From Micromonospora parathelypteridis (GTDB taxonomy: Bacteria > Actinomycetota > Actinomycetes > Mycobacteriales > Micromonosporaceae), in the NCBI RefSeq assembly GCF_014201145.1, contig NZ_JACHDP010000001.1, positions 3,162,001 through 3,226,000 on the forward strand: DNA of 64,000 bases. The letters run 5' to 3'. This document shows positions 24,517-34,792 of the stretch, one piece after another. The notes below the pieces were generated by a model. The model worked only from the letters and a program-made list of their open reading frames with translations, was not told where the DNA came from and did not search any database. Positions within the stretch are counted from its first letter, which is position 1, and each line of letters starts with the position of its first letter. The position numbers and the translations under genes were made by a program.

Positions 24517-25680
24517 GTGCGTCCGATCCGACCCGGTGACCGGGGACCCGCGGTCACGGAGATCCGCAGCATCCTGACCGGCCTCGACCTGCTCACCGTC
24601 GCCGGTCCGCACACCGACGAGTTCGACCTCGACGCCGAGCGCGCGGTCCGCGCGTTCCAGCAGTCCCGGGGGCTCAGCGTGGACGGCCGGGTCGGGGCGG
24701 AAACCTGGCGCGCCTTGGACGCCGCCCGCTGGCGGCTCGGCGCCCGCACCCTCTACCACGCGGTTCCCGACCCGCTCAGCGGCGAGGACGTCCGGTCGCT
24801 GCAGGAGCGACTGCTGGAGATGGGGTACGACGTGGGCCGGGCGGACGCCATCTACGGCATCCGGACCTCCCGGGCCGTGGCCCAGTTCCAACGCGAGGTC
24901 GGCCTCACTCCCGACGGCTCCTGCGGCCCGCACACCATGAACGCGCTGCGCCGGATCGGCCGCAAGGTGGTCGGTGGCCGCCCGCAGTGGCTACGCGAAT
25001 CTGACGCTATCCGCCAGTCCGGACCGGCTTTGGTCGGCAAGACGGTGGTCATCGACCCGGGGCACGGGGGCACCGACCCTGGCGTGGTGGTGCCCGACGG
25101 GTCGCTGCGCTGGACCGAGGCGGACCTGATGCATGACCTGGCCAGCCGGCTGGAGGGGCGCCTCGCCGCGACCGGGGTGCGGGTGCAGCTCACCCGGGGC
25201 CCATCGCCCGACAGATGCCTGCCGGACGCCGACCGGGCCCTGCTGGCCAATTCGCTGGGCGCCGACGTGTTCATCTCGTTGCACCTGGACGGCCACGCCA
25301 ACCCGGCTGCGGAGGGCGTCGCGACCTACCACTACGGCACCGACAACGGGGTGACGTCCGCGACCGGTGAACGCCTGGCCGGGCTGGTGCAGCGGGAGAT
25401 CGTCGCCCGGACCGGGCTGCGGGACTGCCGCACCCACGCCAAGACCTGGGACCTGCTGCGACTGACGCGGATGCCCGCCGTCCGGATCGAGGTCGGCTAC
25501 CTCACCTCGCCCACGGACCGCGCCCAGCTGGTCGACCCCCGCTTCCGGGACCGGGCGGTGGAGGCGATCGTGGCCGCGGTGCAACGGATGTACTACCCGA
25601 TCGAACGGGACGTTCCAACCGGCTCGCTGGACGTCAGCGAACTGCGCGCCGTCGTCACCGCCGGCACCGTGGTCGACTGA
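24517..25680 (+). CDS. cwlM: CwlM-like N-acetylmuramoyl-L-alanine amidase with two peptidoglycan-binding repeats
   Basis: This 387-residue protein has two PG_binding_1 repeats (about 8-70 and 88-146) and an Amidase_3 domain (about 174-352). The zinc and catalytic positions are present: H183 in DPGHGG, E201 in TEADL, H256 in ISLHLDGH and E325 in VRIEVGY. Mycobacterial CwlM, as remembered, lacks several of these and acts as a cytoplasmic regulator of MurA. No signal peptide is visible, so this one may also be cytoplasmic. The GTG at 24517 is chosen because AGAGGGGG lies upstream. It follows trxBA, as in mycobacteria, and is convergent with the acetyltransferase. Confidence 0.88.
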   Translation: MRPIRPGDRGPAVTEIRSILTGLDLLTVAGPHTDEFDLDAERAVRAFQQSRGLSVDGRVGAETWRALDAARWRLGARTLYHAVPDPLSGEDVRSLQERLLEMGYDVGRADAIYGIRTSRAVAQFQREVGLTPDGSCGPHTMNALRRIGRKVVGGRPQWLRESDAIRQSGPALVGKTVVIDPGHGGTDPGVVVPDGSLRWTEADLMHDLASRLEGRLAATGVRVQLTRGPSPDRCLPDADRALLANSLGADVFISLHLDGHANPAAEGVATYHYGTDNGVTSATGERLAGLVQREIVARTGLRDCRTHAKTWDLLRLTRMPAVRIEVGYLTSPTDRAQLVDPRFRDRAVEAIVAAVQRMYYPIERDVPTGSLDVSELRAVVTAGTVVD

Positions 25681-25699
25681 TCCGCTGCGAGCTCAGTAG

Positions 25700-26365
25700 T
25701 CAGCCGTTGGTGGAGCGGGTAGCCGGGGTGGGACGGACCGGGCGGAGCAGGGTCTCCGGGCTCATCGAGCCGAGCAGCTTCTCCAGCGCGTACTCGACGT
25801 CGGACTTCCAGCTCAGCGCGGTACGCAGCTCAAGGCGCAGCCGGGGGAAACGCGGATGCGGACGTACCGTCTTGAACCCCACCGAGAGGAAGAAGTCGAC
25901 AGGTGCCACACAGCCACCGGCGGGGTCGTCCGCATCGCCGAACTTGGCGTCGCCGAACGCCTCGATGGCCTTGATCCCCCGCTTGGTCAGGTCCCGGGCG
26001 ACGCCCTGCACCAGCATCCGGCCCAGCCCGCCACCGGCGAACGCGGCGACCACGTTGGCGGTCATCAGCAGTGCGGCGTCAGCGGAGACCGGCGAGGTCG
26101 GGAACGCCATCGAGCGGGGCACGTAGGCCGGCGGGGCGTACATCACGAAGCCCGCCGGCATGCCGTCGACGTACGCGAGCTTGCCGCAGGAGCCCCACTC
26201 CAGCAACGTCTGGGAGACCCACGCCTCCTTCTCCAGACCCGGGTCGCCAGCGGCACAGGCCCGGTCCGCGGAGACCGGATCAAGCTCCCAGTAGACGCAC
26301 TGCCGGCACGGGCGAGGGAGGTCTTCCAACGTATCGAGGGTCAGGCTGACCAGACGTCGCGACAT
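25700..26365 (-). CDS. GNAT-family acetyltransferase
   Basis: This 221-residue GNAT protein begins MSRRLVSLTLDTLEDLPRPC and has a CRQCVYWELDP segment, then GFVMYAPPAYVPRS and the acetyl-CoA region AGGGLGRMLVQGVARDLTKR. Homologues sit near the parAB or trx genes in many actinobacteria (recollection). The substrate is unknown. The ATG at 26365 gives the usual N-terminus; an ATG nine nucleotides upstream is possible. It ends 19 bp from the convergent cwlM. Confidence 0.85.
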   Translation of the reverse strand: MSRRLVSLTLDTLEDLPRPCRQCVYWELDPVSADRACAAGDPGLEKEAWVSQTLLEWGSCGKLAYVDGMPAGFVMYAPPAYVPRSMAFPTSPVSADAALLMTANVVAAFAGGGLGRMLVQGVARDLTKRGIKAIEAFGDAKFGDADDPAGGCVAPVDFFLSVGFKTVRPHPRFPRLRLELRTALSWKSDVEYALEKLLGSMSPETLLRPVRPTPATRSTNG

Positions 26366-26659
26366 ATGGCGCATCCCCACAATAGGCTCGGTGGTAAGAC
26401 CGGCATGGAACGACCGCGCCGCCTTCCTGCCCCCGACGAGCGATCGTACGCCGCCGATCGGTGATGCGGGAGGGGACGCGCAGATGGCCACCACACCGGG
26501 GGACGCCCAGGACGGTCCGCCATGTGGTCGATCCGTCTTGGCACGCCGTCAGCGTGGCTCTGGCGGACTAGGATCGACAATCGGTGTCCCGCCGCCATGG
26601 TCACCGGCGGATGGGGTACCCGGGGCGGGAGCCACCCGAGCAGCGATCGAGGTGAGGTC

Positions 26660-27973
26660 ATGACCGGCACGACGCTCGACGACTACACCGACCGGTACGC
26701 CCGGCGGGTACGTGGCATGACCGCCTCCGAGATTCGAGCATTGTTCGCGGTGGCCAGTCGTCCGGAGGTCGTCTCGCTCGCTGGTGGCGCCCCGTACATC
26801 GCCGCGCTTCCGCTGGACGCGGTCGGTGAGATGCTCGGCCGACTCGGCTCCGAGCACGGCGTGACCACCCTGCAGTACGGCATCGGTCAGGGCACCCTCG
26901 AGCTGCGCGAGCGGATCTGCGAGGTGATGTCGCTTTCCGGGATCGACGCCGCGTGTGGCGCCTCCCCGGAGGACGTCGTGGTCACCGTCGGCGGGCAGCA
27001 GGCACTGGACCTGGTGGCCCGACTCTTCCTCGACCCGGGTGACGTGGTGCTCGCCGAGGGGCCGACGTACGTCGGTGCGCTTGGAGTGTTCCAGGCCGCC
27101 CAGGCGCAGGTCGTGCACGTCCCGATGGATGCGGACGGGCTGATCCCGGAGGCGCTGGAGTCGGCCATCGCCGACCTGGCCCGCGCGGGTCGACGGGTGA
27201 AGTTCCTCTACACGATCCCCACCTACCAGAACCCGACCGGCGTGACGCTCAGCGAGGAGCGCCGGGAACGGGTGCTCGACATCTGCGAACGCGCCGGCCT
27301 GCTCGTGGTCGAGGACGACCCGTACGGTCAGTTGGGTTTCGAGGGTGAGGCGCCGGCGCCGCTGCGGGCCCGGCGTCGGGACGGGGTCTTCTACCTCAGC
27401 ACCTTCTCCAAGACCTTCGCGCCGGGGCTGCGGGTCGGCTGGATCCTGGCGCCGCACGCGGTGCGCGACAAGCTGGTCATCGCCAGCGAAGCGCAGATCC
27501 TCTGCCCCAGTGGTTACGCCCAGGCCGCGGTCGCCACCTACCTGAGCACGATGCCGTGGCGGCAGCAGCTCAAGGTCTACCGGGAGGTCTACCGGGAACG
27601 CCGGGACGCCCTGCTCGACGCGATGGCCGACCTGATGCCCGAAGGCACCAGCTGGACCACCCCGGCCGGCGGTCTCTTCGTGTGGGCCACCCTGCCCGAC
27701 GGGCTCGACTCGAAGGCCATGATGCCGCGAGCGGTCGCCGCCCGGGTCGCCTACGTGCCCGGCACCGGCTTCTACGCCGACGGCACCGGCACCGGCGCCA
27801 TGCGGTTGAATTTCAGCTTCCCACCCCCGGAGCGGATCCGTGAGGGCGTCCGCCGGCTCGCCGGTGTGATGGAGCAGGAGATCGCGATGCGCCGGGTCTT
27901 CGGTGCCGTGGGCGGTGCCACCGGCCGTCGCGGCCAGGCCGGCTCCGACGTGCCAGGGCCCGACTTGGCATGA
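26660..27973 (+). CDS. PLP-dependent aminotransferase, class I/II
   Basis: This 437-residue fold-type I aminotransferase carries the PLP lysine in STFSKTFAPGLRVGW. It also has VTVGGQQALDLVARLFLDPG, TIPTYQNPTGVTLSEERR and VVEDDPYGQL, the cofactor-binding segments of the aspartate aminotransferase/2-aminoadipate (MocR-like, without a DNA-binding domain) group. The ATG at 26660 follows GAGGTGAGG. It is immediately upstream of a D-Ala-D-Ala ligase, so a role in amino-acid supply to the wall is possible, but the substrate is not evident. Confidence 0.87.
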   Translation: MTGTTLDDYTDRYARRVRGMTASEIRALFAVASRPEVVSLAGGAPYIAALPLDAVGEMLGRLGSEHGVTTLQYGIGQGTLELRERICEVMSLSGIDAACGASPEDVVVTVGGQQALDLVARLFLDPGDVVLAEGPTYVGALGVFQAAQAQVVHVPMDADGLIPEALESAIADLARAGRRVKFLYTIPTYQNPTGVTLSEERRERVLDICERAGLLVVEDDPYGQLGFEGEAPAPLRARRRDGVFYLSTFSKTFAPGLRVGWILAPHAVRDKLVIASEAQILCPSGYAQAAVATYLSTMPWRQQLKVYREVYRERRDALLDAMADLMPEGTSWTTPAGGLFVWATLPDGLDSKAMMPRAVAARVAYVPGTGFYADGTGTGAMRLNFSFPPPERIREGVRRLAGVMEQEIAMRRVFGAVGGATGRRGQAGSDVPGPDLA

Positions 27974-27980
27974 TGCCGGC

Positions 27981-28985
27981 ATGGGTACGACCGCTGCCGA
28001 GCGCCTCCTCGTGACCGATTCCGCCGTCTCGGCCGACCTGCGTGTTGTGGTGCTCGCGGGTGGGCTCTCCTACGAACGGGACGTCTCACTGCGCTCCGGT
28101 CGCCGGGTGCTCGACGCGCTGCGCGCCGTCGGGGTGGAGGCCGAACTACGGGACGCCGACGTGGCCCTGCTGCCGGCGCTGGCCGCTGACCCACCGGATG
28201 CCGTGGTCATCGCGCTGCACGGCGCCACCGGCGAGGACGGCTCGCTGCGCGGTGTGCTGGACCTGTGCGACATCCCGTACGTCGGCTGCGACGCCAGGGC
28301 CTCCCGAGTCGCCTGGGACAAGCCGTCGGCCAAGGCGGTGCTCCGCGAGGCGGGCATCCCCACCCCGGACTGGGTGGCCCTCCCGCACGATCGCTTCTCC
28401 GAGCTCGGCGCGGTCGCCGTACTGGATCGGATCGTCGACCGACTGGGCCTGCCCCTGATGGTCAAGCCGGCACAGGGCGGGTCGGGGCTGGGTGGCGCGG
28501 TGGTCCGGGACGCCGCTGCGTTGCCCGCGGCAATGGTGGGTTGCTTCAGTTACGACTCCACGGCCCTGGTGGAGCGGTACGTGCCCGGCATGGACGTAGC
28601 GGTCTCCGTGGTCGACCTCGGCGACGGGCCACAGGCGCTGCCGCCGGTGGAGATCGTGCCGCGCAACGGCGTGTACGACTATGCCGCCCGCTACACGGCT
28701 GGACGGACCACCTGGCACGCTCCGGCCCGGCTGGCCCCCGAGGTGGCCGCCACTGTCGCTGACGTGGCCCTCGAGGCGCACACCGCGCTCGGTCTGCGCG
28801 ATCTATCTCGCGTCGACGTGATCGTGGATGCCGCCGGGCAGCCGCACGTGCTGGAGGTCAACGTCTCGCCGGGCATGACGGAGACGTCGCTGCTGCCGCT
28901 CGCCGTGCAGGCGGCGGGGCTGGACTTTGGCCGACTCCTCGGCACCCTGGTCGCCCGAGCAGCGGCACGCCTCACCACTCCCTGA
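27981..28985 (+). CDS. ddl: D-alanine-D-alanine ligase
   Basis: This 334-residue ATP-grasp enzyme is predicted to join two D-alanines for peptidoglycan. It has VVLAGGLSYERDVSLRSGRR near the N-terminus, LHGATGEDGSLRGVLDL, the ATP-grasp loop KPAQGGSGLGGAVV and the metal-binding end LEVNVSPGMTETSLLP. It begins 7 nt after the aminotransferase stop, suggesting one operon. It is somewhat divergent, for example GLSYERDVS in place of GxSxEHEVS, so a related dipeptide ligase cannot be fully excluded. Confidence 0.88.
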   Translation: MGTTAAERLLVTDSAVSADLRVVVLAGGLSYERDVSLRSGRRVLDALRAVGVEAELRDADVALLPALAADPPDAVVIALHGATGEDGSLRGVLDLCDIPYVGCDARASRVAWDKPSAKAVLREAGIPTPDWVALPHDRFSELGAVAVLDRIVDRLGLPLMVKPAQGGSGLGGAVVRDAAALPAAMVGCFSYDSTALVERYVPGMDVAVSVVDLGDGPQALPPVEIVPRNGVYDYAARYTAGRTTWHAPARLAPEVAATVADVALEAHTALGLRDLSRVDVIVDAAGQPHVLEVNVSPGMTETSLLPLAVQAAGLDFGRLLGTLVARAAARLTTP

Positions 28986-29070
28986 CCTACTCGCCAACGC
29001 TTCGGCTGCGGCGCAGTGCTGCCCGTCGGCCGACCATGAGGGTCGCCACCTTCATGGTCGGCCCACTGTG

Positions 29071-30345
<1,275 letters not shown>

Positions 30346-30464
30346 GACGCTGACCCTAACCGAGTCTGGCACCGCTGTCCCTACCTGTTTGACCGGCCTG
30401 GACCGACCGGATCTATGCCCTTCGTCGACCAGGTACGCCGAGTCACCACTAGCACCATGAAGCG

Positions 30465-30579
30465 ATATCCACAGGCTGCCGAGATCCTGAACACACGCCG
30501 TCATCCACAGGCTTGCACCCGCTCCCACGCGCTGTTTCACGTGAAACAGGGGGTACCTGTGGACAACGGGTGTGGATAA
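30465..30579. promoter_or_regulatory. DnaA-box cluster surrounding parS1
   Basis: ATATCCACA (30465-30473) and TCATCCACA (30501-30509) are 8/9 matches. TGTGGACAA (30558-30566) and TGTGGATAA (30571-30579) are exact boxes in the opposite orientation. A perfect 16-bp parS lies between the two pairs (30533-30548). The convergent orientation of boxes around parS is notable. Confidence 0.75.
30533..30548. other. parS: parS site 1 (perfect)
   Basis: TGTTTCACGTGAAACA is a 16/16 match to the ParB-binding consensus and the best of the sites in this window. Confidence 0.93.
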
Positions 30580-31394
30580 CTTTTCGGCGCGACAGTCGTT
30601 GTCCGCGGACCCACAGCATCGCCCGGCGATGACCGCTCGGCGCCGCCACCGGAACGGCGCGATTCTGACCTTGCTCTCCCTCGCCGTGTGGCCCCTCCGG
30701 GTGGGAGGAGGCCACACCAGCCGGCCACCTACCGAGTCGCCGCCGGGACCATGTCCGCCCACGCCGGCGCGATTGCTGACAGGCCTGCCGGGAGCGTGAT
30801 GTGCATGGGCTCAGAGACGTCGGCGCTACCTGGCTCACGCGATGGGGGTATGGCGGCCGGCCATGCGGTCAGCGAGTCCGCCGCCTCGGGGCCGGTCGGG
30901 AAAGCGCCGCCGGCGAGCGCGCACTAGGCACGTGATCGCAGCATGGCCGGCCGGCCTGGTACCTACCGTCGAACGTGAGGCGCGACCGGGAGAGGCGGTG
31001 GGCAACGTGGCGCGGCCAGCCCGAGGTGACAGGCGACGTCAGGCGCAGGCCTCCGTGAGGTGACAGGCGGCATGGACGACGTGCGGCCGCGAGCGACATC
31101 GGGGTGCCGGGATGACGCGCGGGTGAGGGACATCGGGCCACCGCCGAGGGCGTTGGGCGGAGGGCCCGGCGGGTCAGACGTGGGGCGCATTACACGTGTG
31201 GCCCACGCGGCACGGCGCATGACGCATGACGCATGACGCACGCGGCACGGCGCATCACGCACGCGGCACGGCGCACGGCGCACGGCGCACGATCCGGTCG
31301 GCCCAGTCCGCGCTCCGGGCGTCACGGGCTGTGCGCTTCGGGCTCCGAGCCCCGAGGTCGGGCGTCGCGGGCAGTGCGTCATCCGGTCCGGCGC

Positions 31395-31472
31395 ATGATC
31401 GACTCCACATCCGCGACATTGCGGTATCCGAGCGGCCGGACACCGCAACATCGGCGATATGAAGTCGATCAT
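31395..31472. repeat. 78-bp nested palindrome, copy B
   Basis: It has the same design as 12819-12896: outer arms ATGATCGACTCC / GAAGTCGATCAT (one mismatch), then 4-nt bulges, then inner arms ending in TTGCGGT / ACCGCAA with an imperfect GCCGATGT-like part. The right inner arm ACCGCAACATCGGCG is close to that of copy A. It directly abuts the 9-bp array. Confidence 0.75.
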
Positions 31473-31479
31473 TCCCCGT

Positions 31480-31639
31480 ACCGGGCCGACCGGGCCGACC
31501 GGGCCGACCGGACCGACCGGGCCGACCGGACCGACCGGACCGACCGGACCGACCGGACCGACCGGACCGACCGGACCGACCGGACCGACCGGGCCGACCG
31601 GGCCGACCGGGCCGACCGGGCCGACCGGACCGACCGGGG
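31480..31639. repeat. 9-bp tandem array, 17 copies
   Basis: Seventeen full units of ACCGGRCCG run from 31480 to 31632, followed by a partial unit. The only variation is A or G at position 6. One frame would read a collagen-like Gly-Pro-Thr repeat and the other strand Gly-Pro-Val, but neither has a credible start. It is a likely variable-number locus. Confidence 0.93.
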
Positions 31640-31733
31640 AGCGGAACCCGGGGAGCGAAGCCCGGGGAGCGAAGCCCGGGGAGCGAAGCCCGGAGCGCGA
31701 AGCCCGTCGCGCGAAGCCCGTCGCGCGAAGCCC
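31636..31733. repeat. 14-bp tandem array, 7 copies
   Basis: Seven consecutive 14-mers are derived from GGGGAGCGAAGCCC (31636-31733); the last three drift to GTCGCGCGAAGCCC. It follows the 9-bp array without a gap, and further degenerate GCGCGAGAC-like units continue to about 31770. Confidence 0.85.
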
Positions 31734-31952
31734 GGAACGCGGGGCGCGAGGCGCGGGGCGCGAGACCGAAGCGCGAGACCCGAGCGCGCTTCGCCGCCAC
31801 ACGAGCACTGAGATGACCGTGGACAGCTCCGGCCGACCAGAGCCACCCCCAGCGGCAAGCAACGCGGCAGCGGGCCGCTCAGCGGCCCGCAAGGGCACTC
31901 CATGGTCACCCCCGTGACCATGGAGACGCGCCGGCCGCCCGCAGCGGTTCTC

Positions 31953-31968
31953 CGTTTCACGTGAAACA
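31953..31968. other. parS: parS site 2
   Basis: CGTTTCACGTGAAACA matches the consensus at 15 of 16 positions. It is intergenic, upstream of the 3' side of parB. Confidence 0.9.
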
Positions 31969-32107
31969 AGGCCACGCGTACCCGTCGGCGCTTCGGCACC
32001 AGGGGTGTGATGGTCAGAGCGGCACAGTCGGCCCAAGCGAGCCGCAAGCCGGCGGCGCGCCGGGCTTGAGTCCCCACACCCGCCAGAGGCGCGGGGAAGC
32101 GGCGGCC

Positions 32108-32123
32108 TGTTTCACGTGAAACG
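32108..32123. other. parS: parS site 3
   Basis: TGTTTCACGTGAAACG matches at 15 of 16 positions. It lies 67 bp beyond the parB stop. Confidence 0.9.
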
Positions 32124-32189
32124 CGGCGAGCCGGATGCAGAACGGCCGCGCACCCCTCCGGGTAGCGCGGCCGTAGGCGAGAGGGGGAC

Positions 32190-33203
32190 TCAGTCCCCGC
32201 TCTCCTCCTGCTGCACTCCGATGATCCCGACGATCCGCTCAAGGTCGTCGACCGTCGCGAACTCGATCGTGATCTTGCCCTTGCTCCGGCCGATGTCCAC
32301 CTTCACTCGGGTGTCGAACCGGTCGGACAGTCGATCGGCGAGATCGTTCAGGGCCGGGGCGTGCGCCTTCGGTCGCCGTTTCGCGGCTTGACCCTTCGCC
32401 GGCCCGTCGTTCAGCGCCAGGGCCACGATCTCCTCGGTTGCCCGAACCGACAGGCCCTCGGCCACGATCCGCAACGCCAACTGCTCCTGCGCCTCGGCCT
32501 CGTCGAGACTCAGCAGAGCGCGGGCGTGGCCCGCCGACAGGATCCCCGCAGCAACCCGGCGCTGCACCTGCGCTGGCAGGTTCAGGAGCCGGATGGTGTT
32601 GGAGATCTGCGGGCGACTCCGGCCGATCCGGCGGGCCAGCTCCTCGTGGGTGGCCCCGAACTCCTCCAGCAGTTGCTGGTAGGCAGCGGCCTCTTCCAGG
32701 GGGTTCAGGTTGGCCCGGTGGATGTTCTCCAACAGGGCGTCACGGAGCATGGCGTCATCACGGGTGTCCCGGATGATCGCGGGAATGCTCTCCCGCCCCA
32801 CCGCCTGGGCGGCCCGCCAGCGCCGCTCACCCATCACCAGTTCGTACTTCTCGTCGTCGAGCTGACGCACCACGATGGGCTGGAGGAAGCCGACCTCCTG
32901 GATCGAGGTCTTGAGCTCCTCCAGCGCCTCCTCGTCGAAGACCTGGCGGGGCTGCTTCGGGTTGGGCAGGATCGCGTCGACCGAAATCTCGGCGAACCGA
33001 GCTCCGGGTACCGGGCTGAGCGTGGGTTCCGGCTCGTGGACCTGCGCCACGGCCGACACCGTGGGGACGACTACGGCGCCCGCGTCGTCCGCGGGCTCGT
33101 TCTCCGGCTCGGCCGTTGCGGTGCCGGCGGCAGCGGGTGCCGGCCCGGTCGGAATCAGCGCCCCCAGGCCCCTACCCAGACCGCCCCGAGGACGGTTCTT
33201 CAT
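32190..33203 (-). CDS. parB: chromosome-partitioning protein ParB
   Basis: This 337-residue CTPase clamp binds parS and spreads along DNA. It begins [20 protein letters not shown], as actinobacterial ParB does. After a linker of about 45 residues come the CTP-binding motifs [11 protein letters not shown] and [20 protein letters not shown], then the helix-turn-helix [20 protein letters not shown] for parS recognition. The C-terminal dimerisation domain ends at EESGD. It is 27 bp downstream of parA and co-transcribed with it. Five parS sites lie within 4 kb. Confidence 0.97.
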   Translation of the reverse strand: MKNRPRGGLGRGLGALIPTGPAPAAAGTATAEPENEPADDAGAVVVPTVSAVAQVHEPEPTLSPVPGARFAEISVDAILPNPKQPRQVFDEEALEELKTSIQEVGFLQPIVVRQLDDEKYELVMGERRWRAAQAVGRESIPAIIRDTRDDAMLRDALLENIHRANLNPLEEAAAYQQLLEEFGATHEELARRIGRSRPQISNTIRLLNLPAQVQRRVAAGILSAGHARALLSLDEAEAQEQLALRIVAEGLSVRATEEIVALALNDGPAKGQAAKRRPKAHAPALNDLADRLSDRFDTRVKVDIGRSKGKITIEFATVDDLERIVGIIGVQQEESGD

Positions 33204-33230
33204 GCCACGCCTCCCAGCGACTCGTCCGCA

Positions 33231-34538
33231 CTACGCATTCCGGCCCACCGGCTCCTTGACGCCCCGCTCGGCGATCTCCTGGGCGGCCTCGAAGTAACTC
33301 GTGGCCCCCCGCGATCCGGGATCGTAGGTCATCACCGACTGGCCGTAGCTGGGTGCCTCGGAGACCCGGACGTTGCGCGGGATGACCGCCTGGAGAACCT
33401 TGTCGCCGAAGTGGTTCCGGACGTCCTGCTCGACGGCGTCGGCCAACCGGGTACGCCGGTCATACATCGTCAGCAGGATGGTGGAGACGTCGAGCTTCGG
33501 GTTGAGGTGTTGGCGCACCAGGTTGATGTTGTTGATCAGCTGGTTGAGCCCTTCCAGGGCGTAGTACTCACACTGGATCGGGATCAACACCTCCTGCGCG
33601 GCAACCAGGGCGTTGACCGTGAGCAGACCGAGCGAGGGCGGGCAGTCGATGAAGACGTAGTCGAACTCGCCCGGGTAGGCGGCAATCGCCCGGTCCAGGC
33701 GCGACTCCCGCGCCACCACCGACACCAGCTCGATCTCCGCGCCGGCCAGGTCGATGGTCGCGGGTACGCACCAGAGGTTGGGGATGCCCTCGACCGCCTG
33801 CGCCACCTCGGCCAGCGGCACGCTGTTGATGAGGCAGTCGTAGACGTCGGGGATCCCGGTGTGGTGCGGGACGTTGAGCCCGGTCGAGGCATTGCCCTGT
33901 GGGTCGAGGTCGACCACAAGCACCCGGTTCCCGTGCAGGGCGAGCGCCACCGCAAGGTTGACGGTGGTCGTGGTCTTGCCCACGCCGCCCTTCTGGTTGG
34001 CGACGCACATGACCCGGGTCCGGTCCGGCCGAGGCATGGTCACCTCGCCACTGGGATTCAGGATCTGCACGGCGCGCATCGCCTCCATAGCCAACGGTGG
34101 GTCATCCTCTTCGCGCGTCGGGGTTTCACGTGAAACGTACGTGGGATCGGCCGTCACGGCAGCCAACGACTCAGTCGAGGCGACCGGGGCGTCGGCGATC
34201 ACCGGCGCGGCGTCCCGAACAACCGCCGCGCTGGGTTGGTGCGGGACCGCCGGCTCGAAGCGAACCGCTGCTGCGGTGTTCCGCCGACCCAACGTCTGCC
34301 GCACCTCGGCGGCATTGGCCGGTCGGGTTGGCCCTTCCGGTGTCCGTCGAACAGGTGCCGGGCCCGCGATCTCTGGCCCGCTCGACTGGTCTGCCGGCCC
34401 TTCCCGCATCGGCGGCAGTTCGCTGTCCGTAGGTTGGGTCGCGCCGGGCGACCAGCTCGGGTAGTCGGTTTCACGTGAAACGGGATCGCTGGTTGACCCG
34501 GTCACGCGTGGATCGTCGTACCTGCCGTCGTCATGCAC
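33231..34538 (-). CDS. parA: chromosome-partitioning ATPase ParA
   Basis: This 435-residue ParA has a deviant Walker A motif, NQKGGVGKTTTTVNLAVALA, then VVDLDPQGNASTGLN and FIDCPPSLGLLTVNAL. The ATPase domain occupies about residues 175-430. The first 170 residues are a polar, disordered extension. It reads VSRET twice because two parS sites are embedded in the coding DNA. The GTG at 34538 has AGGGA upstream; a later start such as the ATG before MRAVQILNPSG would give a more standard length, so the N-terminus is uncertain. It forms an operon with parB. Confidence 0.93.
   Translation of the reverse strand: MHDDGRYDDPRVTGSTSDPVSRETDYPSWSPGATQPTDSELPPMREGPADQSSGPEIAGPAPVRRTPEGPTRPANAAEVRQTLGRRNTAAAVRFEPAVPHQPSAAVVRDAAPVIADAPVASTESLAAVTADPTYVSRETPTREEDDPPLAMEAMRAVQILNPSGEVTMPRPDRTRVMCVANQKGGVGKTTTTVNLAVALALHGNRVLVVDLDPQGNASTGLNVPHHTGIPDVYDCLINSVPLAEVAQAVEGIPNLWCVPATIDLAGAEIELVSVVARESRLDRAIAAYPGEFDYVFIDCPPSLGLLTVNALVAAQEVLIPIQCEYYALEGLNQLINNINLVRQHLNPKLDVSTILLTMYDRRTRLADAVEQDVRNHFGDKVLQAVIPRNVRVSEAPSYGQSVMTYDPGSRGATSYFEAAQEIAERGVKEPVGRNA
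34122..34137. other. parS: parS site 4, inside the parA reading frame
   Basis: GGTTTCACGTGAAACG has the perfect 14-bp core and matches 14 of 16 consensus positions. In the parA frame it is translated as part of YVSRETPT. Confidence 0.87.
34467..34482. other. parS: parS site 5, inside the parA reading frame
   Basis: GGTTTCACGTGAAACG, identical to site 4, lies about 60 bp after the proposed GTG start of parA and is read as part of PVSRETDY. Confidence 0.87.
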
Positions 34539-34792
34539 CTGTCATCCCTGCCCGCTTCGGATGGTCGGTCCGCGCCCCGGTCAACTTGGCCACACCCACG
34601 CTCGCATCCCGGAGCGTACGGCCCTCGGGAGCGGTCGGAGACCCGCGACGTCCGTCGCCCGCTCCACACTATCGACGCGCGGTCAGCCTACGGCGGACGG
34701 GCGCGGCCGGTCCACGTCGGGTTCTCATCCCCTCGTCCATCCGTACCGGTACAACGAGGCAACCCACCGGCCGGAAGCCCGATGGCGCGAAG

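Larger units (their letters stand above)
30346..32189. other. 1.84-kb intergenic region with parS, DnaA boxes and repeats
   Basis: No convincing protein gene is seen between the HIT-like gene and parB. The open frames here are driven by repeats. The region contains four DnaA-box-like sites, parS1-parS3, a nested palindrome, a segment of CACGCGGCACGGCGCATGAC-like short repeats (about 31203-31291), a 9-bp array and a 14-bp array. It may be a centromere and accessory DnaA-binding region. Confidence 0.7.

Noticed and set aside
31480..31733. Possible CRISPR array
   Set aside because: The 9-bp and 14-bp units are directly adjacent without unique spacers, and no cas genes are present.
31459..31917. 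Open frame reading a collagen-like (Gly-Pro-Thr)n protein
   Set aside because: It is produced by the 9-bp array; its ATG lies inside the degraded palindrome, no Shine-Dalgarno precedes it and the downstream part is another repeat array.
30963..32036. Long minus-strand frame with (Gly-Pro-Val)n
   Set aside because: This is the same array on the other strand, with Arg/Pro-rich filler and no recognisable domain; it spans parS2 and the palindrome.
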